Origin: Caballeronia sordidicola
Lineage (GTDB): Bacteria; Pseudomonadota; Gammaproteobacteria; Burkholderiales; Burkholderiaceae
Direction of reading: 5' to 3'
NCBI RefSeq assembly: GCF_002220365.1
Contig: NZ_MTHB01000048.1
Location: forward strand, 1 to 40,278
DNA length: 40,278 bases
The notes beneath the pieces were generated by a model, which was not told the DNA's origin, made no database searches, and saw only the letters and a list, made by a program, of their open reading frames with translations. Shown piece by piece: positions 1 through 8,074 of the stretch. Position 1 is the first letter of the stretch, and every line of letters starts with the position of its first letter. The position numbers were made by a program, and so were the translations under genes.

Positions 1-329
1 CTTGATTGGTCAGAGCTGGCGTCGTAACTGGGCCCGGGTGATACCGTTCTTCGACTACCCGCCGGAGATCCGAAAGGTGATCTATACGACCAACGCGATC
101 GAGTCGATCAACATGAGTCTGCGAAAGGTCATCAAAACGCGCAGTTCATTCCCGACTGACGACGCCGTAATGAAACTGTTTTACCTGGCGCTGAACAACA
201 TCAGCAAGAAATGGTCGATGCCAATCAGAGACTGGAAGGCGGCTCTAAACCGCTTCGCTATCCAGTTCGAAGACCGGATGTCGCCGGGTTAAACGAAAAC
301 CCGTTTACACAAAATTCGGGACACCCCCC
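1..329 (+). mobile_element. Right end of an IS256-family insertion sequence
   Basis: The transposase tail is followed at about 297-329 by a sequence containing GTTTACACAAAATTCGGGAC and a run of C. This resembles the outer terminal repeat of many IS256-family elements. The exact outer boundary and the 8-9 bp target duplication cannot be fixed because the other end is outside the window. Confidence 0.75.
2..292 (+). CDS. IS256-family (mutator-type) transposase, C-terminal part
   Basis: This is the last ~96 codons of a transposase; the gene is cut by the window edge, so its true start lies upstream. The residues [20 protein letters not shown] are the characteristic C-terminal region of IS256-family DDE transposases, which contains the catalytic glutamate (NAIE). 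The protein ends in a basic/aromatic tail after [19 protein letters not shown], as usual for the family. The stop codon is followed within 40 bases by a sequence typical of an IS256-family terminal inverted repeat. The fragment marks the left border of the EPS region as a site of past insertion. Whether the element is intact cannot be judged here. Confidence 0.9.
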   Translation: MIGQSWRRNWARVIPFFDYPPEIRKVIYTTNAIESINMSLRKVIKTRSSFPTDDAVMKLFYLALNNISKKWSMPIRDWKAALNRFAIQFEDRMSPG

Positions 330-358
330 CGGACTTGGTGTTCCTGCAGCCAAGTCCG
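330..358. other. Hairpin next to the IS end
   Basis: CGGACTTGG (330-338) and CCAAGTCCG (350-358) form a perfect 9-bp stem with an 11-base loop directly beside the presumed IS end. There is no T-tract, so a factor-independent terminator is doubtful. It may be part of the insertion target or a remnant. Confidence 0.4.
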
Positions 359-497
359 AACCACCAGCCAGCCGTCCCAGCGCTTCCCAACCCTCCCTCC
401 CAAGCGGAACTCGGCAAAATCGTCGTACTATCCCGTTCTAGGCCTGCAAAAAAAGCCAGATACCTGACATCTGCGGGCCGGAATGGAACCGACTGTC

Positions 498-1469
498 ATG
501 GACCGTTTTCTAGCAATGAAAGTCTTCGTGCGCGTGGTCGAGAGCGGCAGTTTCTCCAAGGCCGCAGACGCATTGCGCCTGCCTGCCGCGAGCGTTTCCC
601 GCACCGTCCAGGCACTCGAAGCGCACCTCGGGGCACGCCTCCTGAACCGCACCACACGCAGCATCAGCATCACCGAAGACGGTGAGATCTACTATGAGCG
701 ATGCGTTCGCGTACTCGGTGAAGTGGACGACATGGAGTCCGTCCTGTCACGCTCCAAGCTCAGCCCGAAAGGTACCGTACGCGTCAGCTTGCCCGCGCTC
801 ATGGCGAAGAGCACCATCATCTCCGCGCTCCCCGAATTCTTCGCGGCCTACCCGGATATCCGCGTGGAGATGAGCCTGACCGACAAGCAAGTCGACATTA
901 TCGAGGCGGGCGTGGATTGCGTGATTCGCGTAGGCGCAGTCGGCGATATCGGCCTGGTGGCAAAGCAGATCGGCCGCTATTCCCAGATCACGGCAGCATC
1001 GCCGTCGTATATCGAAAAATACGGCGAGCCGAAGACGCTCGAGGATCTCGAGCACCACACATGCGTGGATTATCTGGTGAGCAAGACGGGGCGCGTCAGA
1101 AGCTGGGAGTTCGTGGTGGACGGCGAGACCAAGACCATCCCGCTCAAGGCGATGCTGGCTGTCAATGACGCGGATTCCTATGTGGAGTGCGGCCTTGCCG
1201 GCCTCGGGCTGATCCAGGCGTCGAGCTATACGCTGTCTTCTTATCTGGAGAGCGGCGCGCTGCTGGAAGTGCTGCAGACCTATCCGTCGTATCCGCGCGT
1301 GGTGTCGATCCTGTATGCGGCGAACCGGCATCAGCCACGGCGGGTGAAGGTGTTTATAGAGTGGATTGCGGAGATTTACAGACGGCAGACGTCATTGCAA
1401 GTGGCCGCGGATGATCTGCATGCCGGACATACCGGGTATGCCGACCACGCGAGCCACGTCACGTCCTGA
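498..1469 (+). CDS. LysR-family transcriptional regulator
   Basis: This is a 323-aa LysR-type regulator. The N-terminal winged helix-turn-helix covers residues ~1-60 (MDRFLAMKVFVRVVESGSFS, then AASVSRTVQALEAHLGARLL). The remainder is the periplasmic-binding-protein-like effector domain (residues ~90-295), with the common ending RVKVFIEWIAEIY. The ATG at 498 is preferred to the in-frame ATG at 483 because homologues usually begin MDRF. The last 11 bases overlap the end of the convergent rmd gene. LysR proteins usually control a neighbouring divergent gene, but here the upstream neighbour is an insertion sequence, so the target is unclear. Belonging to the CrgA/DsdC-like branch common in Burkholderia is a guess. 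Family assignment is firm, function is not. Confidence 0.9.
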   Translation: MDRFLAMKVFVRVVESGSFSKAADALRLPAASVSRTVQALEAHLGARLLNRTTRSISITEDGEIYYERCVRVLGEVDDMESVLSRSKLSPKGTVRVSLPALMAKSTIISALPEFFAAYPDIRVEMSLTDKQVDIIEAGVDCVIRVGAVGDIGLVAKQIGRYSQITAASPSYIEKYGEPKTLEDLEHHTCVDYLVSKTGRVRSWEFVVDGETKTIPLKAMLAVNDADSYVECGLAGLGLIQASSYTLSSYLESGALLEVLQTYPSYPRVVSILYAANRHQPRRVKVFIEWIAEIYRRQTSLQVAADDLHAGHTGYADHASHVTS

Positions 1470-2442
1470 CGGCTGCGGCGCGCTGCACGGCTGCTTCACC
1501 CTCGACTTGCGCGCGTGCATGCTGGTACATCCACTCGAGCGTGTCGTAGATAGGCGTGATGGGAATGCGGCCGATCGCGCGCATTAGCTTGATGTTCGAG
1601 CCGACCAGCTTCGCAATCTCATTGCGCCGCATGAAGCGTGGATCGACAAAGATCCCGATCTTGTATCCCGCGATGCGTTGCATCATGGTCAGGATTTCGC
1701 CGAGCGAATGGCCGGTCCCTGAGCAGGTATTGAATGCCTCGCCCGCGGGCGCGACTTCCAGCAGCCGCGCGTAAACTTCGACGATGTCGCGGACATCGGA
1801 GAAATCGCGGCTCACGGCCAGGTTACCGAGCGACATGCGTGCTTCATGACGTGCGTGATGATTGACGATCTTCGGCAACAGGAAGTCTTCGCCCTGACCC
1901 ACGCCCGTGTAGTTGAACGGGCGTGTAAAGAAGACCGGCAGGCGGTCGAGCCACAAGCGCGCCATGTTCTCCATCGCGAGCTTGCTGACCGCATAGTCAT
2001 TGCCGGGGCTCAGCGGCACGTTTTCGTCAATGACCTCCACGTTCGCATTGCCATACACATTCGATGTACTCGCCATGAGCACGGCGCGCGGTTTCTTGTC
2101 GAGCTGCGACAGGGCGTCGAGCAGATTGCGCGAGCCCATGATGTTGACCAGATAACTCTGCGTGGGCGCGTTGCCCGTGACGTGCGCGAGACCGGCGAGA
2201 TGGACGACGACATCGGGCTGTGCGTCACTGACGCACGCGCGCACCGCCTCGAGATCCAGCAGGTCGACTGGAACCCCCGTTGTGCCGGGCACGTCGGGCT
2301 CGGTCGCGGGCGAAGTCGTGCCCCACACGTCGTAACCGTCGTCCAGCAGACGTGCCGCCATATGGCATCCGGTAAAGCCGGAAAGGCCGGTGATGAGAGC
2401 GCGACGGCGTTTGTTGCCGTGAGGATGTTTGATGTCGTTCAT
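1459..2442 (-). CDS. rmd: GDP-6-deoxy-D-lyxo-4-hexulose reductase (GDP-D-rhamnose synthesis)
   Basis: This 327-aa extended short-chain dehydrogenase has the Rossmann motif GLSGFTG near the N terminus, the STSNVYG segment and the catalytic pair Tyr150/Lys154 (YAVSK). The FTRPFNYTGVGQ and RDFSDVRDIV stretches are characteristic of GDP-4-keto-6-deoxy-mannose 4-reductases (Rmd). This enzyme acts on the product of Gmd (31810-32928) to give GDP-D-rhamnose, a cepacian precursor. The ATG at 2442 (MNDIK) is chosen because the next upstream in-frame ATG (2487) adds a poorly conserved extension; neither has a clear Shine-Dalgarno sequence. The gene stands alone on the minus strand, ~29 kb from gmd, and its 3' end overlaps the LysR gene by 11 bp. 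A related NAD-dependent 4-epimerase/reductase on another nucleotide sugar cannot be excluded. Confidence 0.8.
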   Translation of the reverse strand: MNDIKHPHGNKRRRALITGLSGFTGCHMAARLLDDGYDVWGTTSPATEPDVPGTTGVPVDLLDLEAVRACVSDAQPDVVVHLAGLAHVTGNAPTQSYLVNIMGSRNLLDALSQLDKKPRAVLMASTSNVYGNANVEVIDENVPLSPGNDYAVSKLAMENMARLWLDRLPVFFTRPFNYTGVGQGEDFLLPKIVNHHARHEARMSLGNLAVSRDFSDVRDIVEVYARLLEVAPAGEAFNTCSGTGHSLGEILTMMQRIAGYKIGIFVDPRFMRRNEIAKLVGSNIKLMRAIGRIPITPIYDTLEWMYQHARAQVEGEAAVQRAAAVRT

Positions 2443-3342
2443 TGCGCGAGATATATGCGGCGGCCGTTTCGCAAAGGGTTGCAGCATTTATCGGAAGGCT
2501 TCTGCGTGCCCCGTCCAGTGACGCCAGTTACTTGCCGTTTTCCGACAATGCAGCAGTCGAGCGATGATTTAGATCATGCAACAGCGTTTCGTACGGGAAA
2601 CAGAAATTCCCGTTCTGCGCCCGGCAACACGTGGCTTTCCAGCCATTTTCCGCATCGTTTGACCGGTCAATTTTATCACGTACCCCTCACGTACCCCGTG
2701 TCCAGGCCGGCGCAACACCCGGTGCGGTGCGACGGGGCAATGGGCATGAAGTGCCGCCAACTATTGCCCAGCCCCCTTGGGGACGCTTCGGACTACGTTG
2801 TTCCTGCTGACACGAGTACGCACGGGTACGGCGAACGCGAGTGCGGCGAAGCATATTTGCCGGCTTCACATTGCGGGATGCTTCTAGCCTGACACAGCGA
2901 TATTACGCTTTGCTTATTCTAAGAAAAAACTAATCAGGAAAATATTCGACAGCCATTGATCACATGTTAAAAATTATTACTGTCGGATGCATTTGGCAAG
3001 CTCTGCGAGCGTTCGCTTATTACGTCTCGATACAATTTTTTAAAGAAATAAGTCAATTGGAAAGTCGGGCAGGATTTTGGCAGTCATTCTTGCACCGCTT
3101 TAGCACTTCAATGGCGCTTCAGGTGTTACCGGTTATGTACTTGAAAGCTGCTTGCGGCGGTAATCGATTAAATTCTGTGGTTCATTTACCACTGGCGATT
3201 CGGCTTCGCGCGCTATTTATTTCAGATTTTTTTGCAATATTTGAACGGTAGTCTTGGCTCACCCGAGTAACGGCCGTGACGCCTCTACTGCACCATCGGC
3301 CGATGGACGCAGAGTGGGCCGCTCTCAGATGGAGAAAACCTC
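2443..3342. other. Divergent intergenic region, partly AT-rich
   Basis: About 900 bp lie between the minus-strand rmd and the plus-strand propeller gene with no convincing gene. The segment from about 2890 to 3250 is clearly richer in A and T than its surroundings, as expected for promoters or H-NS-like binding. It contains the dyad GTGGT-N6-ACCAC at 3177-3192. A 95-codon open frame at 2964-3251 has no ribosome binding site and no recognisable domain, and is not called. Confidence 0.5.
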
Positions 3343-5607
3343 TTGCATCGTTTTTCGCGCTTTTTGGGTTTGTCGTGTTTTTTGCGTCTGTCGCTTGTGG
3401 CATCACGTATTTGGGTTGTGGGAGCGCTAGGTTTGGCTGCGGTGACTTCCGCGTATCCGGCGTCGCCAACGGTGCTGCCGGCGCGTACGTCGTGGATTGG
3501 CAACACCTTCGGTTTCGGCGATGGCACGTGGACGCAGATCAACATTACTGCGATGGCCGTCACGCCTGACGGCCGCGTGTACACCAATGCACCGTGGGAC
3601 GAAAGCGGCGCGGAAGTGAGCGTCTACAAGGACGGCAAGGTGCTCGGCACGGCTGGCGGTACGCACGGCTGGGGCAACTACGGTGGCAACGCGATTGCGC
3701 TTAACGGGCGCTATGCGTTTGTTGCGGTCGGGGTGGGCAACGAGCGCGGCAATCTGTCGAAGGCGGGTGTGTGGCCGCCCAAGGGCAAGCAGTGGTTTGG
3801 CGTGTCGCGCCGCGACCTCCATGACACGAAACGCAGCGTGGCGTTCCAGGCGAACCTGGCCGCCGATAAAGACGGGCACGCGCAGCTTGCCGCTGCTTTC
3901 CTGATGATCAACGAGGCGCCGGAAGACAAGCGCGGCGCGCCGAAGACGGACGATGTGAAGCAGGACGTAGGCGGGCTGGCTGCATCGGATGCGTTGTTGT
4001 ACGTGGCCAATACCGCGATGAACCGCATCGAGGTGTACGACGCCGAGTCGATGCAGCAAAAGAGCAAATGGAATGTGATGCAGCCGGGGCGTCTGGCGCT
4101 CGCGAAGGACGGGACGTTGTGGGCGCTGGTCAATACGCAGGGCGGCCAGGCGCGGCTCGCGCATTACACGCCGGCGGGCGCGGCGATCGACGATGCACCG
4201 GCGCTGGCCGCGGGCACCGACGCCGTCGATTTGACGATAGATGCTCAGGGGCGTTTGCTGGTTGCTGACAATGGAGTGCGTCAGCAAGTGCTGATCTTCA
4301 CGCGCGACGGCGGCGCCGGCATTTACCGCGAGTCCAGTGCGCTGGGTGAGCGCGGCGGCATTTTCTCGGGTGTCGTGGGCCGTCCTGGTCCGCAGCGGTT
4401 CAACGGACTGACGGGCGTGGGTGTGGATGCCGCCGGGAACGTGTATGTATCGACGAATGGGATTGGTGTGCGGCAGGGTTCGACTGGTGCGGGACTTGGC
4501 GCGACGCTTGAGAGTTATGCGCCTGATGGCCGGCAGTTGTGGCAAGTGCAGGGATTGTTGTTCGTGGATGGTGCGTGGATGGATCCGGCGCGTCCGAACA
4601 GCGTGTACAGCGGCAATAAACGTTTTGAGCTGGATTTGTCGAAGCCGGTGGGACAGGAATGGAAGTACGTGGGTTTCTTGTCGGGGCGATTCAAGTATCC
4701 GGAGGACCCTAGCTTTAGCGTCGATGACTGGCCGGGACAGCCGATCGCTCGCAAGGTCGATGGTCGTACTTTCTTGTACTTGACGGACATGTATTCGGAC
4801 CATCTGAAGATTTATCGCTTCGATGCAAAGCGTGATGGAGAGCTGGCGATTCCTTCGGGCTACTTCGCTGGTCGTGAACGAGGCGCGCAGAATATTCCGA
4901 ATCATCCGCCGCATGGTGACTGGATCTGGCGTGACACGAACGGCAATGGCCGGTTTGATGCGAACGAGTTCGACGTGAACAACGGAGTACTACCTAATCC
5001 TGGTGGATGGGGGTGGTGGGTTGATACGAAGGGTGACATTTGGCATACGAGTGACACTCGGGGGATCAATCGCTTTAGATACGGTGGTGTGGACCGTGTG
5101 GGCAATCCGGTTTATGCGTATGCCAACGCGCAGAACTACGCGATGCCTGCGCCGTTCAACGTGGTGAAGCGAGCGGTGTATGAGGCGGACACGGACACGA
5201 TGTATTTGACTGGGTACACGGCAGACGAGCCGTTTGACCGTGGGTACTGGAAGGAAGTGGGTCGGCGGTTGGTGCGGTACGACCATTGGTCGAAGGTGCC
5301 GGAGCAGCGGTATTCGATTGATTTGCCTTGGGACACCAAGAGCAAGCCGTTGGCTACGACGATTGGTTTGACGGTTGAGGGCAAGTACGTGTTCACGGTT
5401 GAGCCGGTTGGGATGGTGCATGTATATGAGAAGGATACGGGTCGCGAGGTTGGGGTGATCAAGCCGGGGCCGGAAGTGGGTCATGCGTCGGGGTGGGTGG
5501 ATGTGCCCAACGGCATTAGTGCGAGCCGACAGGCGGATGGTGAGTACCTGATATTTGTTGAAGAGGATGCGAGGGGAAAAGTGATGATGTACAGGTGGCG
5601 CCCATAG
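3343..5607 (+). CDS. Exported NHL/SMP-30-like beta-propeller protein with EF-hand-type loop
   Basis: This is a 754-aa predicted exported protein. The start is TTG at 3343 with GGAG eight bases upstream. The N terminus is a signal peptide: a basic start (MHRFSR), a hydrophobic stretch near WVVGALGLAAV and an AYPAS-type cleavage site around residue 40. The mature protein has repeated segments of the kind D-A-x-G-N-V-Y-V-S, DAQGRLLVADNG and VTPDGRVYTN, as in NHL/SMP-30 beta-propellers. Residues ~531-542 (DTNGNGRFDANE) match a calcium-binding EF-hand loop at positions 1, 3, 5, 6, 9 and 12. No catalytic site is identified. Lying between rmd and wzx, it could be a periplasmic or surface factor that binds or modifies the polysaccharide; this is inference from context. 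Its stop codon is only 6 bp from a long inverted repeat. Confidence 0.8.
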   Translation: MHRFSRFLGLSCFLRLSLVASRIWVVGALGLAAVTSAYPASPTVLPARTSWIGNTFGFGDGTWTQINITAMAVTPDGRVYTNAPWDESGAEVSVYKDGKVLGTAGGTHGWGNYGGNAIALNGRYAFVAVGVGNERGNLSKAGVWPPKGKQWFGVSRRDLHDTKRSVAFQANLAADKDGHAQLAAAFLMINEAPEDKRGAPKTDDVKQDVGGLAASDALLYVANTAMNRIEVYDAESMQQKSKWNVMQPGRLALAKDGTLWALVNTQGGQARLAHYTPAGAAIDDAPALAAGTDAVDLTIDAQGRLLVADNGVRQQVLIFTRDGGAGIYRESSALGERGGIFSGVVGRPGPQRFNGLTGVGVDAAGNVYVSTNGIGVRQGSTGAGLGATLESYAPDGRQLWQVQGLLFVDGAWMDPARPNSVYSGNKRFELDLSKPVGQEWKYVGFLSGRFKYPEDPSFSVDDWPGQPIARKVDGRTFLYLTDMYSDHLKIYRFDAKRDGELAIPSGYFAGRERGAQNIPNHPPHGDWIWRDTNGNGRFDANEFDVNNGVLPNPGGWGWWVDTKGDIWHTSDTRGINRFRYGGVDRVGNPVYAYANAQNYAMPAPFNVVKRAVYEADTDTMYLTGYTADEPFDRGYWKEVGRRLVRYDHWSKVPEQRYSIDLPWDTKSKPLATTIGLTVEGKYVFTVEPVGMVHVYEKDTGREVGVIKPGPEVGHASGWVDVPNGISASRQADGEYLIFVEEDARGKVMMYRWRP

Positions 5608-5613
5608 GCTGTT

Positions 5614-5960
5614 CGTTCGCACTTTTTGGGTTTTGGGTGGGCAGGGGGGTGCCGGGGTGCCAGATTCCAGGGTTAGCGGTCGGAGTCAGTGCCGGGTTGC
5701 TGCTTTCGGCCTTAGCGGTCTGCGTGAATTGGATGTTTTCTTTAGCACTATTAGCCACTGTGCGTGGCGGCACGTCATTTCTTTGTCCAAAGCGACAAAG
5801 AAACGAAGCAAAGAAAACGCTTTAACCGCTCTACCCTAAGTGTCCACAGCGTGCAGTTTCTATTCATAGGTGCCCCAAAAGCACGGTGCTCGCCAGAGCG
5901 ACGGATGGTTGAACCCCTCCTTCTCGCGAATCCTGACATAGACACGCTTCGCCACCAGTG
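5614..5960 (+). repeat. Long inverted repeat, left arm
   Basis: This arm matches the reverse complement of 6191-6565. The core at about 5741-5908 is nearly identical over ~165 bp; the flanks match with small gaps. Inside it, TTTCTTTGTC-CAAAGC-GACAAAGAAA (5778-5803) is a perfect 10-bp hairpin. The arm begins 6 bp after the stop codon of the propeller gene. It translates in one frame to a low-complexity tail containing FLCPKRQRNEAKKTL. Such strings are often annotated as hypothetical proteins in Burkholderiaceae, which suggests a dispersed noncoding repeat family (from memory, not searched). Confidence 0.85.
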
Positions 5961-6190
5961 CTCTCGGGCAAGCACTATTTTCCCAGGAACCGGTACCGCC
6001 TCACGCGTACGCGCTGCTGCGTTTCTTGGTGGTTAGCTGCTTGGTCGGCACGGTTATTTTCGGGGGTAGGGCCTTACTCGTTTGCACGGCATGGTTCGCT
6101 GGTGGGTTGGCGACGCGGTTGCGCCGAGCGTACTAATTTGGTGGTTGGTTGTTCGCGGATAGCGCGGGATGAACCTTAAGCAGGTTCAGT
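5961..6190. other. Spacer between inverted repeat arms
   Basis: This 230-bp segment separates the two repeat arms. No gene, RNA or known site is recognised in it. It is unique within the window and would be the segment that flips if the arms recombined. Confidence 0.6.
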
Positions 6191-6565
6191 CACTGGTGGC
6201 GAAGCGTGTCAGAACCCGAGTTCGGAGAAGGAGGGTTTCACACATCCGTGGCTCTGGCGAGCACCGTGCTTTTGGGGCACCTATGAATAGAAACTGCACG
6301 CTGTGGACACTTAGGGTAGAGCGGTTAAAAGCGTTTTCTTTGCTTCGTTTCTTTGTCGCTTTGGACAAAGAAATGACGCGCCGCCACGCGCAGTGGCTAA
6401 TAGTGCTAAAGAAATTAGCCAACTCAGGCAGACCACTAACACTGAAAGCAGCAACCCGGCACTGACTCAGACCGCTAACGCAGGAACCAGGCACCCCAAC
6501 ATCAACCCCAACCACCAACCCTAACCCCCCAAAACCCCCCAAAACCCCGAGAACGAGTGCGAACG
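6191..6565 (-). repeat. Long inverted repeat, right arm
   Basis: This is the reverse-oriented partner of 5614-5960. The matched end sequence (CGTTCGCAC on the minus strand) runs up to the base before the ATG of the flippase gene. The repeat therefore supplies the whole untranslated leader and ribosome binding region of wzx. The outer ~60 bp differ from the left arm by expanded runs of C and A. Confidence 0.85.
6519..6548 (-). other. Potential G-quadruplex in the wzx leader
   Basis: The minus strand reads GGGG-TTTT-GGGGGG-TTTT-GGGGGG-TTA-GGG, four G-tracts with loops of 3-4 bases, a near-ideal intramolecular quadruplex motif. It lies 18-47 bp upstream of the flippase start, on the template strand for wzx transcription. 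Formation in the cell is untested. Confidence 0.6.
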
Positions 6566-8059
6566 ATGGAAAAATCGATGGTGAAGAACATGGCGATTAA
6601 CTTTTCGGGACTGGTATTGCCTACCTTCGTCTCGTTGATCACCGTGCCCGCATACATCCATCTCGTCGGCGTCGAACGCTATGGCGTGATCAGCCTCGTC
6701 TGGACCCTCATCGGCTACTTCGGCATTCTCGATCTTGGCATGGGCATGGCTGCTCAACACCAGATCTCGAAGGCCCACGCCGCCAACGACCCCGAAGCCC
6801 GTTCGCGCGTGTTCTGGAGCGCCATCTGGCTCAATCTGGGTACCGGAATAATAGGCGGTATCCTCATCTACTTCGGCGCGTTCGCCTACACCGCCTACGT
6901 CGCGCATTCATCCCCCGCCATGCAGCAGGAGGTCTATCACGCACTCCCCTGGCTCGCCCTGGCCATTCCCATCGCGAACGTCTCATGGGTCTGCGCCGGC
7001 GCAATCAATGGCGTCGAACGCTTCGGTATCTACAACACCAATCAAACGATCGGCACCTTCCTGTTCCAACTGCTGCCGCTAGCCGCCGCCTGGAAGATCG
7101 CACCGAACCTGCAAACCGTACTCGCCGCCGCCGTCGTCGCACGCGTCCTGGCCGTGATAATGCTTGCACGAGCGAGCTTCAAGGTGCTCGACATCAAACG
7201 CATCGAATGGCCGCAGCTCGGCGTGGCCGGCGGCTTGTTCAAGTTCGGCGGCTGGATGCTGGTCGCGACCATCTCCAGCATGATCACGGACTCCCTCGAT
7301 CGCATCCTCCTGGGCGCAAATCTGGGCGCGCGTTTCGTCACGTACTACACCGTCCCGCAGAACCTCGTCACCCGCCTGAACATGCTGCCGAACTCACTCG
7401 TTCGCACCTTGTTCCCGCGCTTGTCCGCCGTCAAACGCGAACACGCCGATGCCATGGTCCAGCAGTCACTCGAATTCCTCAACGGCGTCTTCACGCCCAT
7501 CGCGCTCTTCGTCATGCTCGTGCTCGCCCCCTTCCTGCATCTCTGGGTCGGACAGGAAATCGCCATCGCGAGCGCGCCAGTGGGCCGGATCCTGATCATC
7601 GGCGTGTGGCTCGTCGGACAGGCCAGCGTCACGCGCATCATGATCCAGTCGCAAATCAATCCGGCAACCGCGGCGCGAATCGGCATCGTGCAACTGCCGT
7701 TCTTCGTGACGGCGCTGTGGTTCGGCATCGCGCGCTTCGGTCCTATCGGCGCGGCCAGCGTGGTCGTGCTGCGCTCGCTCGCCGACTATGGCCTCTTGCT
7801 CTGGATCTCGCGTCTGCACGCCCGGCCGATTGCCGCCGACATGCTGATGCATCTCGCGTTTCTTGTCGCGGGCCTCGGCGTGGCGTTTGTCATCGATCCG
7901 ATCGAGTACCCGCTGCAATCTATCGCAGCGGCGTTTGTCATCTCGGGCCTGAATCTAGGTTGTTCCCTTCTCACGCGGCCCGCGTTGCGCTCCATGGCGC
8001 GCAGCTTCGTCCACGAGTTGAATGTGCGCCTGAAACGGCGCGTGAAATCCACGGTTTAA
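6566..8059 (+). CDS. wzx: Wzx-type polysaccharide flippase (MATE/MOP superfamily)
   Basis: This ~497-aa integral membrane protein has at least 12 hydrophobic segments spread over its full length. It begins MEKSMVKNMAINFSGLVLPT and includes IPAYIHLVGVERYG-like and LVWTLIGYFGILDLGMG segments, which are typical of Wzx/RfbX flippases. It would carry undecaprenyl-PP-linked repeat units across the inner membrane. The ATG at 6566 is chosen; in-frame ATGs at 6578 and 6590 and a GTG at 6557 are alternatives, and none has a strong Shine-Dalgarno sequence. The preceding leader is entirely inverted-repeat sequence, which may explain this and may weaken or alter expression. The gene stops 15 bp before the double glycosyltransferase gene, so the two are likely cotranscribed. 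A flippase this far (~19 kb) from manC suggests a split biosynthetic locus. Confidence 0.85.
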   Translation: MEKSMVKNMAINFSGLVLPTFVSLITVPAYIHLVGVERYGVISLVWTLIGYFGILDLGMGMAAQHQISKAHAANDPEARSRVFWSAIWLNLGTGIIGGILIYFGAFAYTAYVAHSSPAMQQEVYHALPWLALAIPIANVSWVCAGAINGVERFGIYNTNQTIGTFLFQLLPLAAAWKIAPNLQTVLAAAVVARVLAVIMLARASFKVLDIKRIEWPQLGVAGGLFKFGGWMLVATISSMITDSLDRILLGANLGARFVTYYTVPQNLVTRLNMLPNSLVRTLFPRLSAVKREHADAMVQQSLEFLNGVFTPIALFVMLVLAPFLHLWVGQEIAIASAPVGRILIIGVWLVGQASVTRIMIQSQINPATAARIGIVQLPFFVTALWFGIARFGPIGAASVVVLRSLADYGLLLWISRLHARPIAADMLMHLAFLVAGLGVAFVIDPIEYPLQSIAAAFVISGLNLGCSLLTRPALRSMARSFVHELNVRLKRRVKSTV

Positions 8060-8074
8060 GGTGAGGAGTGACAC

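Noticed and set aside
3079..3095. TTGGCAGTC...TTGCAC block resembling a sigma-54 promoter before the propeller gene
   Set aside because: The spacing between GG and GC is one base too long, and sigma-54 spacing is strict.
2964..3251. 95-codon plus-strand frame in AT-rich DNA
   Set aside because: No ribosome binding site, no recognisable domain; AT-rich promoter DNA easily gives such frames.
3427..4914. 495-codon minus-strand frame under the propeller gene
   Set aside because: Arg/His-rich antisense shadow of a well-supported plus-strand gene.
5595..6036. Short frames in the inverted repeat that encode FLCPKRQRNEAKK-type peptides
   Set aside because: They arise from the repeat and occur in both arms in opposite strands; likely non-coding.
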